Origin: JAYXXU01 sp049301135
GTDB taxonomy: Bacteria; Pseudomonadota; Gammaproteobacteria; Pseudomonadales; Moraxellaceae
Direction of reading: 5' to 3'
DNA length: 10,415 bases
Assembly: GCA_049301135.1 (NCBI GenBank)
Contig: JBAQKP010000098.1
Location: 1 to 10,415 of the forward strand
Shown: positions 7,402 through 10,415 of the stretch, piece by piece
Position numbering within the stretch: position 1 is the first letter of the stretch
How the letters are laid out: every line of letters begins with the position of its first letter
The notes under the pieces: model-generated
Told to the model about the DNA's origin: nothing
What the model saw: only the letters and a program-made list of their open reading frames with translations
Databases searched by the model: none
Program-made: the position numbers and the translations under genes

Positions 7402-10131
7402 TTACTCTGCAACAATACCCGTCTCTAGCTCAGCATCCACCAACAGGATTGGGTCATTTTCTGTAGGCTCGGCCAACGTTTCATCCACAGCATCCGCTGC
7501 GGCTTCTACCACCGCCGCATCAACCCGCACCACGCCAACCAAGGTTTCATCACTGGCTAGACGGATCAACATCACGCCTTGGGCATTGCGTCCGGTCACG
7601 CTGACTTCGGATACGCGGGTGCGCACCATCGTCCCCGCATCAGAGATCAACAACAGCTCATCTGCGTCAGTGACCGCAGTGGCACGTACCAACTCGCCGT
7701 TACGCGCACTGGTTTTGATCGCGATTAAGCCTTTACCGCCACGACCTTTGGTTGGGAAGTCACCCACTGGAGTACGTTTGCCATAGCCATTGGCACACGC
7801 AGCCAACACCTCACCAGACTCAGGCACGACGACCAACGACACCACACGGCTGTTAAAGCCGGTGTCATTTTGGTCAGATGAATCGTCCACTTCATACTCA
7901 TCAACGCTCACCTCGTCTTCGGTGTCGAGATCAGCCACCAAGCTGACCCGCATGCCGCGCACGCCTTTGGCCACACGACTCATTGGCCGGATTTTGGCTT
8001 CGGCAAAACGAATCGCCTTGCCTTCATTCGAGAACAGCATGATTTGTTGTGTGCCATCGGTGATCGCCACGCCGACCAACGTATCTTCACCTTTGAGGTC
8101 GATTGCGATCAGGCCGTTTTTGCGCAAATTGGTAAACGCCTCAATCGGCACCCGCTTGACCGTGCCGCTGGCAGTCGCCATAAACACATAGTGACCTTCT
8201 GGGCGCTCTTTCACCGACAAGATTGCAGTGATGCCCTCGCCGTCTTCGAACGGCAGCAGGTTGACCATCGGACGACCACGCGAGCCACGACTCGCCATCG
8301 GCACGTCATACACTTTTAGGCCGTAGACGCGACCTCGATTGGTAAAACACAACACAGTCGAGTGATTGCTGGTCACCACCAGGTGCTCGATGTAGTCGTC
8401 TTCTTTCATGTTGGTGGCCGATTTGCCACGACCGCCGCGCCGCTGTGCGGCATAGTCTTCCAACGGCTGGGTTTTGGCATAACCGGTCTTAGAGACGGTC
8501 AGTACCACTTGTTCTTCGGGGATCAAATCCGCCCGACTAAAATCAATCCGTGATTCGACAATCGCTGTGCGACGCGCATCGCCATACTGCGCCAACACCG
8601 CGTTTAGCTCATCGCGAATCACTTGCATCAGCTTGTCGAAGCTGTCCAAAATGCTTTGCAATTCGGCGATTTGCGCCAAAATATCCGCATATTCGGCATG
8701 CAGTTTGTCTTGTTCAAGGCCGGTCAAACGATTCAAACGCAACTCTAAAATCGCGCTGACCTGTGCCGGTGACAGGCGATACACTGCACCGTGTAGACCA
8801 AATGGCCGTGCTGGATCTTCACCTTCGATCTCGTCAGGCCGAATTGATTGGCTACCGGCTTTCGCCAATAGTGCAATCACGCCTTCTGACGCCCACTCAC
8901 GCAGCAGCAGTTTTTCGCGTGCTTCACCGCTGTTAGCCGAGGTTTTGATGGTGGCAATAATCTCGTCGATATTGGCCAGTGCTACAGTCAGACCTTCGAG
9001 TAAATGCCCACGCTCGCGCGCCTTACGCAACTCAAACAGTGTCCGGCGTGTCACCACTTCTTGACGATGCCGAATAAACGCCGCGACCAGATCGCGCAGG
9101 TTCATCAGCTTCGGTTGGCCGTTGTCCAGCGCCACCATGTTGATGCTGTAAGAGGTTTCCAGTGGGGTTTGCAGGAACAGATTATTGATAATCACGTCAG
9201 CGTTTTCGTTACGCTTAAGGTCGATCACGATGCGCATGCCGTCTTTGTCCGACTCGTCACGCAGCTCACTGATGCCGTCGAGTTTCTTTTCTTTGACCAG
9301 CTCAGCAATCCGCTCGATCACGCGTGCTTTGTTGACTTGATACGGAATTTCGTTAAAGACGATGCTTTGACGGTTGGTTTTTTCGTCGGTTTCGATCAGG
9401 TATTTGCCGCGAATATGCAGGCGGCCTTTGCCAGTGCGATAGGCATCGATGATGCCGCTTTTGCCGTAGATGATGCCGCCGGTTGGAAAGTCGGGGCCAC
9501 TGATGTGCTGCATCAAGCCTTCGACCGTGATGTCGCTGTCATCGACATAGGCCAAGCAGGCGTTGATCACTTCGGTCAGGTTGTGCGGCGCCATGTTGGT
9601 CGCCATGCCAACCGCAATCCCCGCCGCGCCATTGATCAGCAGGTTTGGGATACGGGTCGGCAACACTTGCGGAATCCGCTCAGAGCCGTCGTAGTTATCC
9701 TCCCAATCGACCGTGTCTTTTTCGAGATCAGCCAGCAGATCATGAGCCAGTCGAGTCATGCGCACTTCGGTATAGCGCATCGCCGCTGGACTGTCACCAT
9801 CGACCGAGCCGAAGTTGCCCTGACCATCAACCAGCAAATAACGCAGGCTAAAGTCCTGCGCCATCCGTACAATCGTGTCATACACCGCAGTATCGCCATG
9901 TGGGTGGTATTTACCGATCACATCACCGACCACACGGGCAGATTTTTTATAGGGTTTATTATAGTCGTTGCTCAGTTCGTGCATCGCAAACAACACGCGC
10001 CGATGCACCGGCTTTAAGCCATCCCGCACATCTGGTAAAGCACGCGACACAATCACGCTCATGGCGTAATCCAGATACGATTGTTTCAGTTCGTCTTCAA
10101 TCGCAATCGGGGAAATTTCTGATACGCTCAT
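7402..10131 (-). CDS. gyrA: DNA gyrase subunit A
   Basis: This is the breakage-reunion subunit of type IIA topoisomerase gyrase (909 aa; E. coli 875), which introduces negative supercoils as GyrA2GyrB2. The catalytic tyrosine is Y120 in AAMRYTE, preceded by R119. The quinolone-determining region reads HPHGDTAVYD, with T81 and D85 at the E. coli Ser83/Asp87 positions. The GyrA box QRRGGRG is at 563-569 and marks this as gyrase rather than ParC. The C-terminal beta-pinwheel follows and contains a long acidic insertion (about 731-761, 12 Asp/Glu in residues 734-756 and no Lys or Arg), then GYGKRTPV, VRTRVSEVSVTGRNAQG and an acidic tail. Start: AAGGAG (10142-10137) lies five bases before the ATG. 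It is expressed alone from an extended -10 promoter and ends at a strong hairpin. No frameshift or truncation is seen. Confidence 0.98.
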   Translation of the reverse strand: MSVSEISPIAIEDELKQSYLDYAMSVIVSRALPDVRDGLKPVHRRVLFAMHELSNDYNKPYKKSARVVGDVIGKYHPHGDTAVYDTIVRMAQDFSLRYLLVDGQGNFGSVDGDSPAAMRYTEVRMTRLAHDLLADLEKDTVDWEDNYDGSERIPQVLPTRIPNLLINGAAGIAVGMATNMAPHNLTEVINACLAYVDDSDITVEGLMQHISGPDFPTGGIIYGKSGIIDAYRTGKGRLHIRGKYLIETDEKTNRQSIVFNEIPYQVNKARVIERIAELVKEKKLDGISELRDESDKDGMRIVIDLKRNENADVIINNLFLQTPLETSYSINMVALDNGQPKLMNLRDLVAAFIRHRQEVVTRRTLFELRKARERGHLLEGLTVALANIDEIIATIKTSANSGEAREKLLLREWASEGVIALLAKAGSQSIRPDEIEGEDPARPFGLHGAVYRLSPAQVSAILELRLNRLTGLEQDKLHAEYADILAQIAELQSILDSFDKLMQVIRDELNAVLAQYGDARRTAIVESRIDFSRADLIPEEQVVLTVSKTGYAKTQPLEDYAAQRRGGRGKSATNMKEDDYIEHLVVTSNHSTVLCFTNRGRVYGLKVYDVPMASRGSRGRPMVNLLPFEDGEGITAILSVKERPEGHYVFMATASGTVKRVPIEAFTNLRKNGLIAIDLKGEDTLVGVAITDGTQQIMLFSNEGKAIRFAEAKIRPMSRVAKGVRGMRVSLVADLDTEDEVSVDEYEVDDSSDQNDTGFNSRVVSLVVVPESGEVLAACANGYGKRTPVGDFPTKGRGGKGLIAIKTSARNGELVRATAVTDADELLLISDAGTMVRTRVSEVSVTGRNAQGVMLIRLASDETLVGVVRVDAAVVEAAADAVDETLAEPTENDPILLVDAELETGIVAE

Positions 10132-10272
10132 GCACGCTCCTTCTTAAATTCATTCGCGCGATTTTTAACGAGATTTTGTATTCCGAAAAACGCCGAATAC
10201 CACTCAAAAAAAATCTTTAAAAACAACTCATTAAAACCTTGTTTTTCTGACCTTCACAGCAGCAAAAACACT

Positions 10273-10288
10273 TGAGTAGACCTGAGTA
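10273..10288. repeat. Short direct repeat at the gyrA transcription start region
   Basis: TGAGTA occurs at 10273-10278 and again at 10283-10288, exactly 10 bases apart (one helical turn), immediately downstream of the proposed gyrA -10. It could be a protein-binding site near the start or chance; six-base repeats are short. Confidence 0.35.
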
Positions 10289-10289
10289 A

Positions 10290-10298
10290 ATTCTAACA
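10290..10298 (-). promoter_or_regulatory. Extended -10 promoter of gyrA
   Basis: Read on the minus strand, TGTTAGAAT has a -10 matching five of six positions with the TG of an extended -10 element; no good -35 lies 16-18 bases upstream. Start would be near 10283, giving a leader of about 150 nt before the gyrA ATG. A weak -35 is common in supercoiling-sensitive gyrase promoters, but that behaviour here is inference. Confidence 0.5.
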
Positions 10299-10365
10299 TA
10301 AATAGTGCTAAAATGGGCGATCTTAGCCCGTAAATCCCGCACAAAAAGCATGATCTATAGGCCAT

Positions 10366-10405
10366 AAAAAACCGCGTCCCAAATGCATGATTCGGTGACG
10401 CGGTT
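10366..10405 (-). terminator. Rho-independent terminator upstream of gyrA
   Basis: Read on the minus strand, a 9-bp outer stem (10405-10397 with 10378-10370, AACCGCGTC/GACGCGGTT) continues, after a one-base bulge, into an inner stem (CCGAAT/ATTTGG with a G-T wobble) and a 5-base loop, then a six-base T tract. It probably ends a minus-strand gene lying beyond the right edge and isolates gyrA from it. There is no T tract in the plus direction. Confidence 0.82.
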
Positions 10406-10415
10406 GATCTTAAAC

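Noticed and set aside
9877..9894. GyrA quinolone-resistance substitution
   Set aside because: Thr at this position is wild type in Pseudomonas aeruginosa and the second site is Asp, so the sequence gives no sign of acquired resistance.
9004..10017. 337-residue open frame on the plus strand antisense to gyrA
   Set aside because: It lies wholly within gyrA, is rich in His, Val, Asp and Gln in a pattern typical of the reverse complement of a conserved gene, has no ribosome site and resembles no protein I know. Several shorter plus-strand frames inside gyrA are rejected for the same reason.

Overview
The window (about 50% GC) looks like chromosomal DNA from a gammaproteobacterium, most likely the Moraxellaceae (Acinetobacter and relatives). 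The best clue is GyrA: the wording around its catalytic tyrosine (AQDFSLRYLL) and a long acidic loop inserted in its C-terminal domain resemble Acinetobacter GyrA as I remember it. I cannot name a genus from the sequence. No phage, transposon, CRISPR, tRNA or rRNA is visible.

Layout, left to right. (1) A terminator at the left edge insulates a sigma-70-type promoter that drives a YbaL/Kef-type cation:proton antiporter with a C-terminal NAD-binding RCK domain (187-1905, +). (2) A long bidirectional hairpin (1923-1950) separates it from two convergent minus-strand genes: an unrecognised 93-residue protein (1970-2251) and a DUF6586-like protein of unknown function (2394-2900). (3) Divergent from these is an iron-acquisition block on the plus strand: a promoter whose -10 lies inside a good Fur box (3037-3069), a Fiu/PiuA-type TonB-dependent siderophore receptor (3164-5473), an intrinsic terminator, a PiuC/YbiX-type Fe(II)/2-oxoglutarate dioxygenase (5561-6253), and one base later an FMN-dependent alpha-hydroxy-acid oxidase (6255-7346). 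(4) A shared hairpin (7357-7382) ends this block and also gyrA, which runs the other way (7402-10131, -). gyrA has a leader of about 150 nt and an extended -10 promoter. A further minus-strand terminator lies at the right edge.

Function. The plus-strand block is best read as a Fur-repressed uptake locus for iron bound to catecholate compounds. The receptor carries the ferric complex across the outer membrane, and PiuC is its usual cytoplasmic partner of uncertain role. The oxidase appears translationally coupled to PiuC and is the least expected member. The terminator between receptor and dioxygenase suggests the receptor is made in excess over the two enzymes.

I see no clear case for an undescribed multi-gene system. 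The items most worth a second look are the hydroxy-acid oxidase attached to the iron locus and its altered N-terminal motif, the terminator inside the receptor-dioxygenase unit, the acidic GyrA insertion, the two unknown minus-strand genes, and a 10-bp-spaced direct repeat at the gyrA start region. No gene-free stretch exceeds 300 bases.
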